DNA of 64,000 nt from assembly GCA_030524675.1 (NCBI GenBank), contig JAUNGE010000001.1, positions 62,001 through 126,000 of the forward strand, given 5' to 3'. A program made the translations under genes and the position numbers. The DNA comes from a bacterium (GTDB lineage Bacteria; Bacillota; Clostridia; Lachnospirales; Lachnospiraceae). The first letter of the stretch is position 1; each line of letters begins with the position of its first letter. Shown in pieces: positions 27,817 through 36,504 of this stretch. The notes beneath the pieces are model-generated. The model had not been told where the DNA came from. It saw nothing but the letters and a program-made list of their open reading frames with translations, and did no database searches.

Positions 27817-27849
27817 ATAGGTTCCTCCTCATGCTCTTTTGTATCCAGC

Positions 27850-27871
27850 ATTTGCCAGATACTTGGCAAAT
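27850..27871. other. Hairpin between ftsK and fhs
   Basis: ATTTGCCA/TGGCAAAT forms an eight-pair stem with a six-base loop. On the minus (gene) strand no U-run follows, so it is a poor terminator. It may modulate transcription into fhs, or be part of a coding remnant (see findings). Confidence 0.4.
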
Positions 27872-27899
27872 TCTTTTGTTTTTAGATTTCCATCTTCTA

Positions 27900-30800
27900 T
27901 CAGAGAAGCTCTTCAAACTCTTCCATGGTCATCAGCACTTTTCTCGGTTTGGTGCCTTCTTCCTCACCGACTACTCCGGCATCTGCGAGCTGGTCCATGA
28001 TGCGGGCAGCGCGGTTAAAACCAATTTTTAAAACTCTTTGGAGCATACCGATAGAAGCCTTGTCCTTCTCGATGATGAACTTTCCTGCCTGCGCGAAGTA
28101 GGCGTCTCTTTCCTCTGAACTGTCTGCAATGCCCCCGTCCATACCGTTTCCGGCCACTTTCGCCTCGATATTCGAGTCGTACTCTGCCGTCAGGCCCTGC
28201 TGGCTCAAGAATTCTACCACTTCTGTCACCTCCGCATCGGACACGAACGCACCCTGCACACGAATCGGCTTTGGAATACCGGACGGGTAGAACAGCATAT
28301 CTCCTTTTCCGAGCAATTTTTCTGCGCCGTTCATATCAATGATGGTACGCGAATCCACGCCGGATGACACGGCAAACGCGATACGGGACGGCACGTTTGC
28401 CTTAATCAGACCTGTGATGACATTGACAGATGGACGCTGCGTCGCAATCACCAGATGGATGCCTGCAGCACGCGCCAGCTGTGCCAAGCGGCAGATGGAT
28501 TCCTCCACCTCTCCAGGCGCTACCATCATCAAATCGGCAAGTTCGTCTATGATAATGACAATCTGCGGAAGCTTTTTCGGTTTCGTGTCGTCGTCAATAT
28601 CAGCAATCGTATCAATTTTTGCATTGTATCCCTTCAAATCACGCACATTGTAATCGGCAAACTTTTTGTAGCGGTCATTCATCTCCACCACAGCCCAGTT
28701 TAGGGCAGCGCTCGCCTTTTTCGGGTCCGTGACAACCGGAATCAGAAGATGCGGAATCCCGTTATACACACTGAGTTCAACTACTTTCGGGTCCACCATA
28801 ATCAGCTTCACTTCTTCCGGCGAAGCTTTGTAGAGAATACTCATAATCAGTGTGTTGATACAGACGGATTTTCCGGAACCTGTCGCGCCGGCAATCAAAA
28901 GATGCGGCATTTTGGCAATATCTGTCACCACTACTTTTCCGGCAATATCCTTTCCGACTGCAAACGCCAGGCGGGACGGATGATTTTTAAACTCGCTGCT
29001 CTCCAAAATATCGCGCAGTCTTACGATGCTGTTTTCCTTGTTCGGCACCTCGATTCCCACGGCAGATTTTCCAGGAATCGGCGCCTCGATGCGGATATCC
29101 GCGGCTGCGAGACTCAGCTTGATGTCATCTTGCAGTGAGACAATCCGGCTGACCTTTACCCCCTGCTCTGGATGCAGCTCATAACGAGTCACAGCCGGAC
29201 CACAGCTGATATCGGTCACTGTCACGCCGACCCCAAAGTTTTGAAGTGTCTGCTGCAATTTGATGGCGGTCTCTCTGTATTCTTTTTCTGAAAATGCCTC
29301 TGGTTTGAAATTTCCCTTTGTGAGAAGACTGTCAGGCGGGAAAACATAGGTACGGCGGCGCAGCAGCTCTTCCTGCTTTTTCATCTGCTCTTTCAACGTC
29401 GGGCCTGCTGGTTTTGCATTTTCAAACTCGTCTTTTCTTGGCTTAAATTCTTTTCTGCTCTTTCCGAACGCATCATCCCCATAGGACGGCATTCCGCCGG
29501 AAAAGCCAGCATTTCTCTCCGATTCATATCCATACGACTTCGAGCGGATTCTCTGCGTATCTGGAAGCTGCACCGATGTGTCCATACCTGTCACCGCAGC
29601 ACTCTTCTTTTCCTCCAGCTTTTTTTGCAGCAGACTGGTTTCGGCCTCAATGATTTTTCCGCCAGCAGTCACCACCGTCTTCGTCTTCTCCGGCACAAAC
29701 ACACTGCCGGAAGTGTCCTGATAAAAGCTTTCGTCCGGCGCTTCCTCCAAAACCACTTGGCTTTGGTTTGGTGTAGTATATACGCTCTCTTTTTGCTCTG
29801 TATCGTCATACTTTGTATCATCGAAGGTTTCAGAATCTGCGTATCCTGTTTCTGGTATTTCCCTGTTTTCAAAGTTCTCATATTCCACGCTGTGGAATGT
29901 ATCTGTGCGCTGTTCCTGAAAAGGTTCCTGTTCTTCCGTTTCCCGAACTTTCCAGCTGGACTCTGCCGTCATCGGCTCCCAAGACTTTCCGGCTTCCTTC
30001 CGGTTCCATCCAAAAGACAACTGCGCTGTCTGGCGATTCTTGTATGGCTGTCCTTCATCCCCTGAGGATTCTCTCGAAATTTCTCTCTGCGGCCTCTCTC
30101 TCCAGGAGACAAAATCTTGGCTCTTGTTCTGTTGCCTTCTGGTATCCATCACATCCATTGTGTATGTAGAAATCTCTTCTTTTGGCTTTTCCTCCGACAC
30201 AGAAAGCGGAAAATTTTTCTTTTCTTCCTTCTGCATGGCAAGAATTCGCTCTACATCTTCGTCGTCAAATTCGTCCACAGATGCCGACAAAAACGGATGG
30301 TTGATTCGCCCGACAAAAACATCGGCCCGCCGCAGCGGTCTCTCTTCCGTCTCTTTTTTGGCCGCTTCTTCTGTCTCTGCTTTTTCCGTTTCTTTTTTCA
30401 GCCGCGCCCTCCGTGCTGCACGTTCCACAGCATCAAAATCAATCACTTTTCCTCTGCCGTGCGGTTCTGGCTCACCCTGCATACGGATGTCTCGTTTTTC
30501 CGGCACATCCTCCATAAAAATAAATTCTGTCTTCTTTTCTGTATCCATTTTGTCAGCGGACGAATCTTCTCTGGCTTCCACGCTCTGTGTCAGCAGCGTT
30601 TTCTGCGCTTCTTCTGCTTGTGCATATCCCGCATCCAGCGGCATTTGTGCCGCAATATTCTGCTGTGTCTGTGCTGCATCCTGTGTTACCTGTGCAGCTG
30701 TGCTCTTCTGCGCCTGCACAAAGCTCTTTCTGCGCGTTGGCATAGTCGTCTCTGTTCCCACAGAGGGAGATTCCTCTGACACAGGGCCCTGCTGCACCAG

Positions 30801-31547
30801 AGGAATCGGTTTTAAAGTTGCTGCCTTCAAATCCACACCGGAAACCACTTTCCGATTTTCCTGATTTTTCTTCTGTTCTGCTCTCTCCGCGCGCTGCTGT
30901 CCATACTCCTCCTTACGCCTGCTCACGTCACTCTTGGCATACTGGTACGCGCGCGCACTGTTTTTTCGGATAAATGCCACAAATGATTTTTCAGTCAGAA
31001 ATACCATGCCGAGAATGAAAATCACTGTCAAAAACAGGTATGTCCCCAGTTTTCCCAGCAGATTTCCGAAGGCAATCACCAGCAATCCACCGAACAGACC
31101 GCCTCCAATGCCTTTTTCGCCGGATTTCAGATAGTACTGGAGAATTTTTTGCCCTTCTACCAGACCGCCTCCGAACAGCATCTGCATAAATCCACACAGA
31201 GACAGCAGACAGAAAACGCAGCCCGTCAGTTTCAGAACGGCCCGAACATTTCCGCGGTTCGATATATAAAAACAAATTCCCAGGCACATAAGCAGCGGAA
31301 AGACAAATCCCATACTTCCAAAGACGCCGAGCTGGAGCTGTCTGAAAAAATTGCCCACCACACCGCAGATTTTAAAATTACTGCAAAACAAAAACACTGC
31401 GACAGCAAACGTACATATCATAATTACTTCAGCGCGGAAAAATGAAGTGTCTGCCTGTGTCTCAGTGTCATTCCATCTATCATTTTGGGAATTCTTTCCT
31501 CTGGAAGAAGTTTTTCTGGTGTTGGCTTTCTTTTTTGGTTCTGCCAC
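27900..31547 (-). CDS. ftsK: FtsK/SpoIIIE DNA translocase with an unusually long linker
   Basis: 1215 residues. The N-terminal membrane domain has about four helices (about 38-200). A linker of more than 500 residues (about 200-735) is rich in Glu, Lys, Arg, Gln and Thr with no evident fold, much longer than in SpoIIIE of Bacillus (about 790 residues in total). The motor has a RecA core with Walker [10 protein letters not shown] and Walker [11 protein letters not shown]. The C-terminal gamma winged helix ([18 protein letters not shown]) reads KOPS-like sequences. It pumps chromosome ends through the division or spore septum. The start is GTG at 31547, ten bases after AAGGGGG, and a good promoter lies just upstream. 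Confidence 0.96.
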   Translation of the reverse strand: MAEPKKKANTRKTSSRGKNSQNDRWNDTETQADTSFFRAEVIMICTFAVAVFLFCSNFKICGVVGNFFRQLQLGVFGSMGFVFPLLMCLGICFYISNRGNVRAVLKLTGCVFCLLSLCGFMQMLFGGGLVEGQKILQYYLKSGEKGIGGGLFGGLLVIAFGNLLGKLGTYLFLTVIFILGMVFLTEKSFVAFIRKNSARAYQYAKSDVSRRKEEYGQQRAERAEQKKNQENRKVVSGVDLKAATLKPIPLVQQGPVSEESPSVGTETTMPTRRKSFVQAQKSTAAQVTQDAAQTQQNIAAQMPLDAGYAQAEEAQKTLLTQSVEAREDSSADKMDTEKKTEFIFMEDVPEKRDIRMQGEPEPHGRGKVIDFDAVERAARRARLKKETEKAETEEAAKKETEERPLRRADVFVGRINHPFLSASVDEFDDEDVERILAMQKEEKKNFPLSVSEEKPKEEISTYTMDVMDTRRQQNKSQDFVSWRERPQREISRESSGDEGQPYKNRQTAQLSFGWNRKEAGKSWEPMTAESSWKVRETEEQEPFQEQRTDTFHSVEYENFENREIPETGYADSETFDDTKYDDTEQKESVYTTPNQSQVVLEEAPDESFYQDTSGSVFVPEKTKTVVTAGGKIIEAETSLLQKKLEEKKSAAVTGMDTSVQLPDTQRIRSKSYGYESERNAGFSGGMPSYGDDAFGKSRKEFKPRKDEFENAKPAGPTLKEQMKKQEELLRRRTYVFPPDSLLTKGNFKPEAFSEKEYRETAIKLQQTLQNFGVGVTVTDISCGPAVTRYELHPEQGVKVSRIVSLQDDIKLSLAAADIRIEAPIPGKSAVGIEVPNKENSIVRLRDILESSEFKNHPSRLAFAVGKDIAGKVVVTDIAKMPHLLIAGATGSGKSVCINTLIMSILYKASPEEVKLIMVDPKVVELSVYNGIPHLLIPVVTDPKKASAALNWAVVEMNDRYKKFADYNVRDLKGYNAKIDTIADIDDDTKPKKLPQIVIIIDELADLMMVAPGEVEESICRLAQLARAAGIHLVIATQRPSVNVITGLIKANVPSRIAFAVSSGVDSRTIIDMNGAEKLLGKGDMLFYPSGIPKPIRVQGAFVSDAEVTEVVEFLSQQGLTAEYDSNIEAKVAGNGMDGGIADSSEERDAYFAQAGKFIIEKDKASIGMLQRVLKIGFNRAARIMDQLADAGVVGEEEGTKPRKVLMTMEEFEELL

Positions 31548-31582
31548 GTATCACAACCCCCTTGTATAAAATCACTCGTTTT

Positions 31583-31611
31583 AGTATAGCATCTTTTTTG
31601 GTAAATGTCAC
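31583..31611 (-). promoter_or_regulatory. Sigma-A promoter of ftsK
   Basis: GTGACA (31611-31606), 17-base spacer, TATACT (31588-31583) with a TGC extended -10. The expected start is about 30 bases before the GTG codon. This separates ftsK from the upstream protease gene. Confidence 0.8.
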
Positions 31612-31686
31612 CCCATCCAATTTAAAAAAATGTCCGCTGTTGTCAGGTGTTCTGCGATTCGCCTTACCAGCTGCCTCACAACTGTG

Positions 31687-32388
31687 TTATGCCATCTTCT
31701 CATGCAGTTTTCGGACGGCCTCCTGTATGCCGCCTACTTCATTGATAATTCCAGCTTTCACCGCTTCCTCCCCCACAAGAACCGTTCCCAAGTCTTTGGT
31801 TAGCATTTTGTTGTTGAGCATCAATTCTTTTGCCTTTTCATAAGAAATTGCCGAGTGGTTTGAAATAAAGCCAAGAATTCTGTCCTGAATCATCTCAAAA
31901 TATTCATATGTCTGAGTTGCTCCAATGACTGTCCCGCTCATGCGAACCGGATGAATCATCATAGTGCCAGTCGGTACAATGTAGGAATAGTCCGAAGCCA
32001 CTGCCAGAGGAACCCCTATCGAATGGCTGTCTCCAATCACAAGAGAAACCGTAGGTTTGCTGAGAGAGGCAATCATCTCTGCCAAAGCCAGACCACAGCT
32101 CACATCACCGCCGATGGTGTTGATTAAAATCAGAATTCCCTTTACTCTGGAATCCTGCTCGATTTCTGCCAACTTTGGAAGCAGATGTTCATACTTTGTT
32201 GTCTTTGCTGTGTTGGAGAGATTCTCATGCCCCTCGATTTCTCCGATAATGGACAGCAAATAGACGTCTTCCAAAAAAACCTGTCCGCTCTCGCGAATAA
32301 TCTCCGCTGTTTCCTGCGTCTCCTTCCTCTCCTGCTCTTTTTCTGTCATTCCCCCACATGTCGTCTCACGTACATTTTCCTGTGCCAT
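31687..32388 (-). CDS. ClpP-fold serine protease (TepA-like)
   Basis: 233 residues. The ClpP/crotonase fold is recognisable: LINTIGGDVSCGLALAEMI (oxyanion loop), VIGDSHSIGVPLA with the nucleophilic Ser in GDSHS, and MMIHPVRM with the catalytic His. It lacks a signal peptide and is closest to the cytosolic TepA/translocation-enhancing group, next to ftsK/spoIIIE as in Bacillus. The ATG at 32388 (AGAGGAAGG about 12 bases upstream) is preferred. The frame's upstream ATG at 32424 lies in the duplicated target site of a MITE and has no ribosome site. The MITE therefore occupies the 5' leader. Confidence 0.85.
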   Translation of the reverse strand: MAQENVRETTCGGMTEKEQERKETQETAEIIRESGQVFLEDVYLLSIIGEIEGHENLSNTAKTTKYEHLLPKLAEIEQDSRVKGILILINTIGGDVSCGLALAEMIASLSKPTVSLVIGDSHSIGVPLAVASDYSYIVPTGTMMIHPVRMSGTVIGATQTYEYFEMIQDRILGFISNHSAISYEKAKELMLNNKMLTKDLGTVLVGEEAVKAGIINEVGGIQEAVRKLHEKMA

Positions 32389-32426
32389 CTTTGATTTTGC
32401 CCTTCCTCTCTTATAAACATCCATAT

Positions 32427-32682
32427 GATGTTGGGGTCAAAAGGTATTTTGACCCCTTTGATACCGGATTGCTCCGCACTGCGTGCTCTCACAAGGTCTA
32501 CGCTCCGCTTCGGTCGGCGCCAAGCAGGCGTCACTGGCGCCTGGCGCCCTCAAAAACATTCATAATTCGCTCATTTTTCTTTGAAAAATGGCTACTTATT
32601 CATGTTTTTGGCGGGTCCCAAAGTCAGAAATCCTCTTGAAAGCAAGCTTTCATCGGATTTCTGACCTTTTGACCCTGGTATC
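32427..32682 (+). mobile_element. MITE-like element, full copy 1 (256 bp)
   Basis: Ends are GATGTTGGGGTCAAAAGGT and, inverted, GATACCAGGGTCAAAAGGT (15 of 19 identical, all differences transitions). The element is bounded by an 8-bp direct duplication ATCCATAT (32419-32426 and 32683-32690). Inside are strong hairpins (GGGGTCAAAA/TTTTGACCCC, GAAAGC/GCTTTC, GGCGCC arms) and no transposase. It is about 94% identical to copy 2 at 57542-57797, by my count 14 differences in 256, in the opposite orientation. It sits in the leader of the tepA-like gene. Confidence 0.92.
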
Positions 32683-32752
32683 ATCCATATCACTGTAGAT
32701 ACATTTTTGCATTTCTCTTTTAGTATAAAAGTTTGTCAGGATTTTATGCATA

Positions 32753-32801
32753 CGACTTTCATATTATGGTGGTGTCGCCGTTAGGCGACATGTCCGTTTA
32801 G
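32753..32801 (-). repeat. Hairpin repeat, copy D
   Basis: On the minus strand TAAACGGACATG, stem GTCGCC-TAAC-GGCGAC, then ACCACCATAATATGAAAGTC. Same flanks as copies A-C but a different, fully paired stem. Lies between the phosphopantetheinyl transferase terminator and the MITE. Confidence 0.8.
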
Positions 32802-32858
32802 GAAATTTCCAAGGACATCGGATACAGGAAGTCACACAGAAAAAATGTGCTTATACAA

Positions 32859-32893
32859 AAAAAGGACTGCTGCATTCTGCCTCAATCCTTTTT
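32859..32893. terminator. Bidirectional-type terminator after the phosphopantetheinyl transferase gene
   Basis: AAAAAGGACTG (32859-32869) pairs with CAATCCTTTTT (32883-32893) with one G-U, loop about 13 bases. On the minus strand it ends in TTTTTTTGT, an intrinsic terminator for the NlpC/P60-PPTase operon. Confidence 0.75.
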
Positions 32894-32938
32894 GTTTTTT
32901 CATTCGCGTCGTGGGTAAAGAGATTCTCTTCCAGTTTT

Positions 32939-33661
32939 CTAACGGATTTGTTGATACTGTTCGAGCCACCCCAGACTTTCTTTCTGTTTAGAACACAGAG
33001 ACACTACTTCCCGCTCTACCAGCATCTGGGAAAAATACCAGCTTTCTTTAGAAATCGTCTGATGGCAGGAAATGAAAATCTGCTTTTTGGCTCTGTACTC
33101 TTCTCTGCCAGGTTGTTTGGGCCTTTGTGAATTCTCTGTATTCTGTAAAAGCGGTAAACACGGTGAAAAGGAGAAGGAAACAGAAGAAAGCGGAACTGTG
33201 ATTCCAATGCCAATCGCCTTCAAAAAGCTTTCCTTCAATGTCCAGAAACGGAAAAACAGAATGTTCCTGCTCTCCAGCGGACACCGTCTGTACTGTTCCT
33301 TCTCTTGCGGACTCAGCACTTTTTCGATAACACTCTCTTTCACTGGCCGGATATGTTCTGCGTCAATCCCGATTTCCTCTTCATCCAGCGCTAGCCAGAC
33401 ACTTCCCGCCGTATGGCTGATATTAAAGAATAGCTCAGGATAGTCTGCCAGATAGGGTTTTCCATGTTTTCCTTTTTTTATGAAACAATCTTTGGGCAGA
33501 CAAATTCCATTTTCTATGGCGACAGCACGGCAGAGCAGTTTTCGCCCCATCGCCCGCTCCATGTCCCGCTTTGTGCCATATCTCTTTCCATATCTGCTTT
33601 CATATCCATTTTCAAGTTCGCTCTCATGTCCGTCCTGTACATGACAAGTTCTGTAAACCAT
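32939..33661 (-). CDS. 4'-phosphopantetheinyl transferase, Sfp type
   Basis: 240 residues. The superfamily motifs are IGIDAEHI (Mg-binding Asp and Glu), FFRFWTLKESFLKAIG (catalytic Lys-Glu-Ser and Lys) and an upstream NISHTAG. It moves phosphopantetheine from CoA to a carrier-protein Ser. Sfp-type enzymes usually serve peptide or polyketide synthases or broad carrier sets, and none is in this window. The start at 33661 is two bases after the NlpC/P60 stop (TAGAGATG), with GGGAG seven bases upstream. The frame further upstream overlaps the neighbour and is not coding. Arg/Tyr/Glu repeats (ESRYGKRYGTKRDMERAM) lie near the N-terminus. Confidence 0.88.
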   Translation of the reverse strand: MVYRTCHVQDGHESELENGYESRYGKRYGTKRDMERAMGRKLLCRAVAIENGICLPKDCFIKKGKHGKPYLADYPELFFNISHTAGSVWLALDEEEIGIDAEHIRPVKESVIEKVLSPQEKEQYRRCPLESRNILFFRFWTLKESFLKAIGIGITVPLSSVSFSFSPCLPLLQNTENSQRPKQPGREEYRAKKQIFISCHQTISKESWYFSQMLVEREVVSLCSKQKESLGWLEQYQQIR

Positions 33662-33663
33662 CT

Positions 33664-35367
33664 CTAATCTCCCAACACATTGACAATGCGCGCCGGTGTT
33701 CTGTAATTCCAGGTCGAAATCTTGATTCCGCTTCTTCGGCTCGCTGCATGGATAATCTGCCCATTTCCGATATACAGTGCTACATGATTGATTTTCCCAC
33801 CGCTGTTTGCATAGAAAATCAAATCTCCAGGGCGCATCTGACTGGAAGAAATCTTCTTTCCGCACTGTGCCTGGCTTCCGGAGTAATGCGGCAGACTGAC
33901 GCCAAAATGTTTCATGACCTGCATGGTAAATCCGGAACAGTCCACACCATTTGTCAGACTGGTGCCGCCCCACACATACCGGTTCCCCAGAAACTGCATC
34001 GCATAATTGACAATCTGCGTTCTCTTTGAAACAGCTTTTCCTGAACCCGAACTGCCAGAGCCGTTATCTTCCAGAGGAGTAAATTTGATTGCCTCCGGAA
34101 TTGCATAGCGCACATCGACAAACTCTGTTGAGACAAACGCCGTATCCGTATCTAGCTCAATCTCCACCCAGCCATCCGTCTGGCTGACAACCGCATAGCG
34201 CTCATTGTTAGAAATCTGTGTCCAGATAGCAGAGTCCGTGGAAGGCTCTTTTCTGGCATTTAACATATCTGCATGAACAATCGCCATCAGTTCTGCATGT
34301 TCCATCGCCATCTGCTGCGCTTCTGTTCCCGTCAGCAGATACTCTGCACTGACATATCCAGTCACTGGACCGGATTGAATTTTATACCAGCCATCCAGCT
34401 TCTCCAGCACTTCACCGCCGCAGTACCCAGGCATTTTTCCGATAATTTTCCCGCTCGTGTCAGCCTTGTCACGAATATTTAGATATCCTGTCACATTCGA
34501 GACACAGAGATTGTCATACAGATTCAGCACCATCTCTCGCAAATTTAACTGGCGCGCCTCATTGAGTGCCAGGCGAATCTCCAGATAATCGGCTGACATA
34601 TAACCGCTCCCGTTAAAAACCCAGCCGTCTTCCAGAGATTCCACACGGTAGCGCTCGCCCTTATATCCCTGTCCAATCATATCCGAATCGGTTGACGGCT
34701 CTTTTCGGATTCGGAGTGTATCTGCCTGCACAATCGCATACTCTCTGACATATTCAAGGGCCTTCGTCCTTGCCTCTTCTCCGGTCAGCACAAAGTCTGC
34801 ACTGACGTATCCGGTCAATCCGCCGGAAGAAACCTGATACCATCCATCCAGCGATTCCAGAATTTCACATCCGCTGTTCGCATACAGCTTTCCGATAACA
34901 TCGCTGTCTGTAGTCGCTTCTTCGCGCAGATTCACATACCCGCTCTCCTGCTCCAGCTGAATCAATCCCAGATTCTGGTAGGAATCAACCACTGCCTGCT
35001 TTTCTTCCTCCAACTTCTGCTCCTCGGCAGAAAGCGAGGTATCCGAACCTTCGGTATCCGCGCCATCCGCGCTGCCTGTACCATTTACCGCATCCTCTGT
35101 CTCGTCCGGCTGCTCTCCCTGCCTAGCCATAGCCGCCGCATCATTCTCCGATACAGAGGTTGGCCTGTTTAACGCGCGATACAGACCAAACCCCACTCCA
35201 CCTACTGTCAAGACCACAATCAAAACCGCTGCACAAAGATACACCGGATTGGCAAAAATAATACTGATTGCTTTGCGCCGCCGTCTGCTAGCCATCCGCC
35301 GCGCTCTGGCCGTCGCCGCATCCTCTTCGTTCTTATCAAAATCCTTCTTATGAAAAAATGGTATCAT
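33664..35367 (-). CDS. Secreted SH3b-repeat NlpC/P60 cell-wall endopeptidase
   Basis: 567 residues. A basic cytoplasmic start with an Arg cluster (about 22-32) is followed by a membrane/signal helix (about 40-65) and a Ser/Asp/Glu-rich linker. Four SH3b domains follow, alternating two kinds (two with GYVNLRE or GYLNIRD starts, two with RKEPSTDS). The C-terminal NlpC/P60 domain has catalytic DCSGF, NHVALYIG and the third residue in IIHAAS. It should cut gamma-D-Glu-DAP type bonds at the cell surface. The ATG at 35367 is chosen because AAGGAG lies 12 bases upstream. The earlier frame to 35454 includes the leader. It is coupled to the PPTase gene downstream. Confidence 0.92.
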   Translation of the reverse strand: MIPFFHKKDFDKNEEDAATARARRMASRRRRKAISIIFANPVYLCAAVLIVVLTVGGVGFGLYRALNRPTSVSENDAAAMARQGEQPDETEDAVNGTGSADGADTEGSDTSLSAEEQKLEEEKQAVVDSYQNLGLIQLEQESGYVNLREEATTDSDVIGKLYANSGCEILESLDGWYQVSSGGLTGYVSADFVLTGEEARTKALEYVREYAIVQADTLRIRKEPSTDSDMIGQGYKGERYRVESLEDGWVFNGSGYMSADYLEIRLALNEARQLNLREMVLNLYDNLCVSNVTGYLNIRDKADTSGKIIGKMPGYCGGEVLEKLDGWYKIQSGPVTGYVSAEYLLTGTEAQQMAMEHAELMAIVHADMLNARKEPSTDSAIWTQISNNERYAVVSQTDGWVEIELDTDTAFVSTEFVDVRYAIPEAIKFTPLEDNGSGSSGSGKAVSKRTQIVNYAMQFLGNRYVWGGTSLTNGVDCSGFTMQVMKHFGVSLPHYSGSQAQCGKKISSSQMRPGDLIFYANSGGKINHVALYIGNGQIIHAASRRSGIKISTWNYRTPARIVNVLGD

Positions 35368-35438
35368 GCGTAACTTACACTCCTTTAACACATTACTAAT
35401 GTACTGAAACATACCATACACAGGAAACGAACACACTG

Positions 35439-35510
35439 CTACATTCCCACACATCTGCCGCCCAAACCATACGTTGTTTTTGCAGCCCTTCGGGCAGGAT
35501 TCTTTTTCAT
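35439..35510 (-). CDS. Possible 23-residue basic peptide in the NlpC/P60 leader
   Basis: The ATG at 35510 opens a 23-codon frame (MKKNPARRAAKTTYGLGGRC plus VGM). It has no Shine-Dalgarno, but the ATG comes only ten bases after a TATACT -10 box, so the message would be nearly leaderless. The peptide has six basic residues and a GLGGRC end. I do not recognise a family. It could be an upstream leader peptide, a peptide signal or precursor, or chance. Confidence 0.3.
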   Translation of the reverse strand: MKKNPARRAAKTTYGLGGRCVGM

Positions 35511-35520
35511 ATCAGGCACC

Positions 35521-35529
35521 AGTATATCA
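35521..35529 (-). promoter_or_regulatory. Extended -10 promoter of the NlpC/P60 operon
   Basis: On the minus strand TGATATACT: a TG motif one base before TATACT (35526-35521). The -35 is poor. It gives a leader of about 145 bases before the NlpC/P60 ATG. Confidence 0.55.
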
Positions 35530-35608
35530 CAAAAGATAGAAAAAATTGTTACAAAATTCTTAAAAATGTAAAAAAGAATGACACTGGCTGTATATATTTG
35601 ACGACATG

Positions 35609-35667
35609 AAAACAGGCAACGCAAATGAAATCTCTTTTTTACCATTTCCATTGCTGCTGCCTGTTTC
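35609..35667 (-). terminator. Probable terminator of the ABC importer operon
   Basis: AAACAGGCA (minus strand, 35666-35658) pairs with TGCCTGTTTT (35618-35609), and additional AAATG/CATTT pairing lies inside. The tail is only moderately U-rich. It lies about 40 bases after the ATPase stop. Confidence 0.55.
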
Positions 35668-35706
35668 TCATTCTTTTGCTTCTTGCTTTTTTGTTTTTCG
35701 CTGTCT

Positions 35707-36504
35707 TTATTTTGCCAGCATCATTCTATCGTTTGCAAATGTCTCGCCGCTCGCTTCCTCAAACTTGTGGAGCAAGTCCTCTACTTTCAGCTTCTTTTTT
35801 TCTTCGCCTGCGATATCATAGATAATACGTCCCTCATGCATCATAATGAGGCGGTTGCCGATATGAATGGCATCGTTCATATTGTGTGTGACCATCAGAG
35901 CAGTCAAGTTTTGCTCGGTGATAATCTCTTCTGTCAGATTCAGTACCTTGCTCGCCGTCTTCGGGTCGAGCGCTGCCGTGTGCTCATCCAGCAGGAGAAG
36001 TTTCGGGCGCTTCAATGTGGCCATCAGAAGCGTAAGTGCCTGTCTCTGTCCGCCGGAAAGCAATCCCACCTTGGAACTCATTCGTTTCTCCAGCCCCAAT
36101 CCCAGACGTTTCAAAGCGTACGCGTACTCGTCATGTTCTTCTTTCTGAATCCCCCACTTGAGACCTCTCGGCTCGCCGCGGCGCATCGCCAGCGCCAGAT
36201 TTTCCTGAATCTCCATGCCAGCCGCTGTTCCGCGCATTGGGTCCTGGAACACACGGCCTATGTATTTGGCTCTCTTATACTCCGGTTCTCTCGAGATATT
36301 GATACCATCAATCTCAATCTTTCCAGTATCAATCGGATACACACCCGCAATCATGTTCAGCATCGTCGATTTTCCGGCGCCGTTGCCGCCGATAATGGTG
36401 ACAAAATCGCCCTCATTCAGATGAAGGTTGATGCCATTGAGTGCCTTCTTTTCGTTTACCGTCCCTTTATTAAAGGTTTTGCGTACATTGGTAATTGTCA
36501 GCAT
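35707..36504 (-). CDS. ABC importer ATP-binding protein (TrpXYZ-type system)
   Basis: 265 residues. Walker A IIGGNGAGKST near 38, signature LLSGGQRQAL near 148, and LLLLDEHTAALDP where the usual DEP is DEH. It pairs with the six- to nine-helix permease encoded just upstream (7-base ATGCTGA overlap) and the lipoprotein at 37618-38679. Related three-gene systems import tryptophan or tyrosine, or serve uncharacterised ligands, so no substrate is assigned here. GGGGGAG precedes the ATG. Confidence 0.93.
   Translation of the reverse strand: MLTITNVRKTFNKGTVNEKKALNGINLHLNEGDFVTIIGGNGAGKSTMLNMIAGVYPIDTGKIEIDGINISREPEYKRAKYIGRVFQDPMRGTAAGMEIQENLALAMRRGEPRGLKWGIQKEEHDEYAYALKRLGLGLEKRMSSKVGLLSGGQRQALTLLMATLKRPKLLLLDEHTAALDPKTASKVLNLTEEIITEQNLTALMVTHNMNDAIHIGNRLIMMHEGRIIYDIAGEEKKKLKVEDLLHKFEEASGETFANDRMMLAK

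Noticed and set aside
32358-32639. Open frame inside MITE copy 1 (GVKRYFDPFDTGLLRT type), also in copy 2 at 57552-57812
   Set aside because: It stays open in both copies but lacks a ribosome site, runs through hairpins, and changes between copies are not codon-like. It is a known type of spurious short protein made by repeats.
32939-33973. Long version of the phosphopantetheinyl transferase frame (344 residues)
   Set aside because: The first 104 codons read through the NlpC/P60 gene in another frame; the ATG at 33661 has a ribosome site.
35439-35651. 70-residue version of the small peptide frame in the NlpC/P60 leader
   Set aside because: The extra N-terminal 47 residues lie upstream of the inferred -10 box and overlap the ABC operon terminator. 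Only the short 23-codon form was kept, as a candidate.
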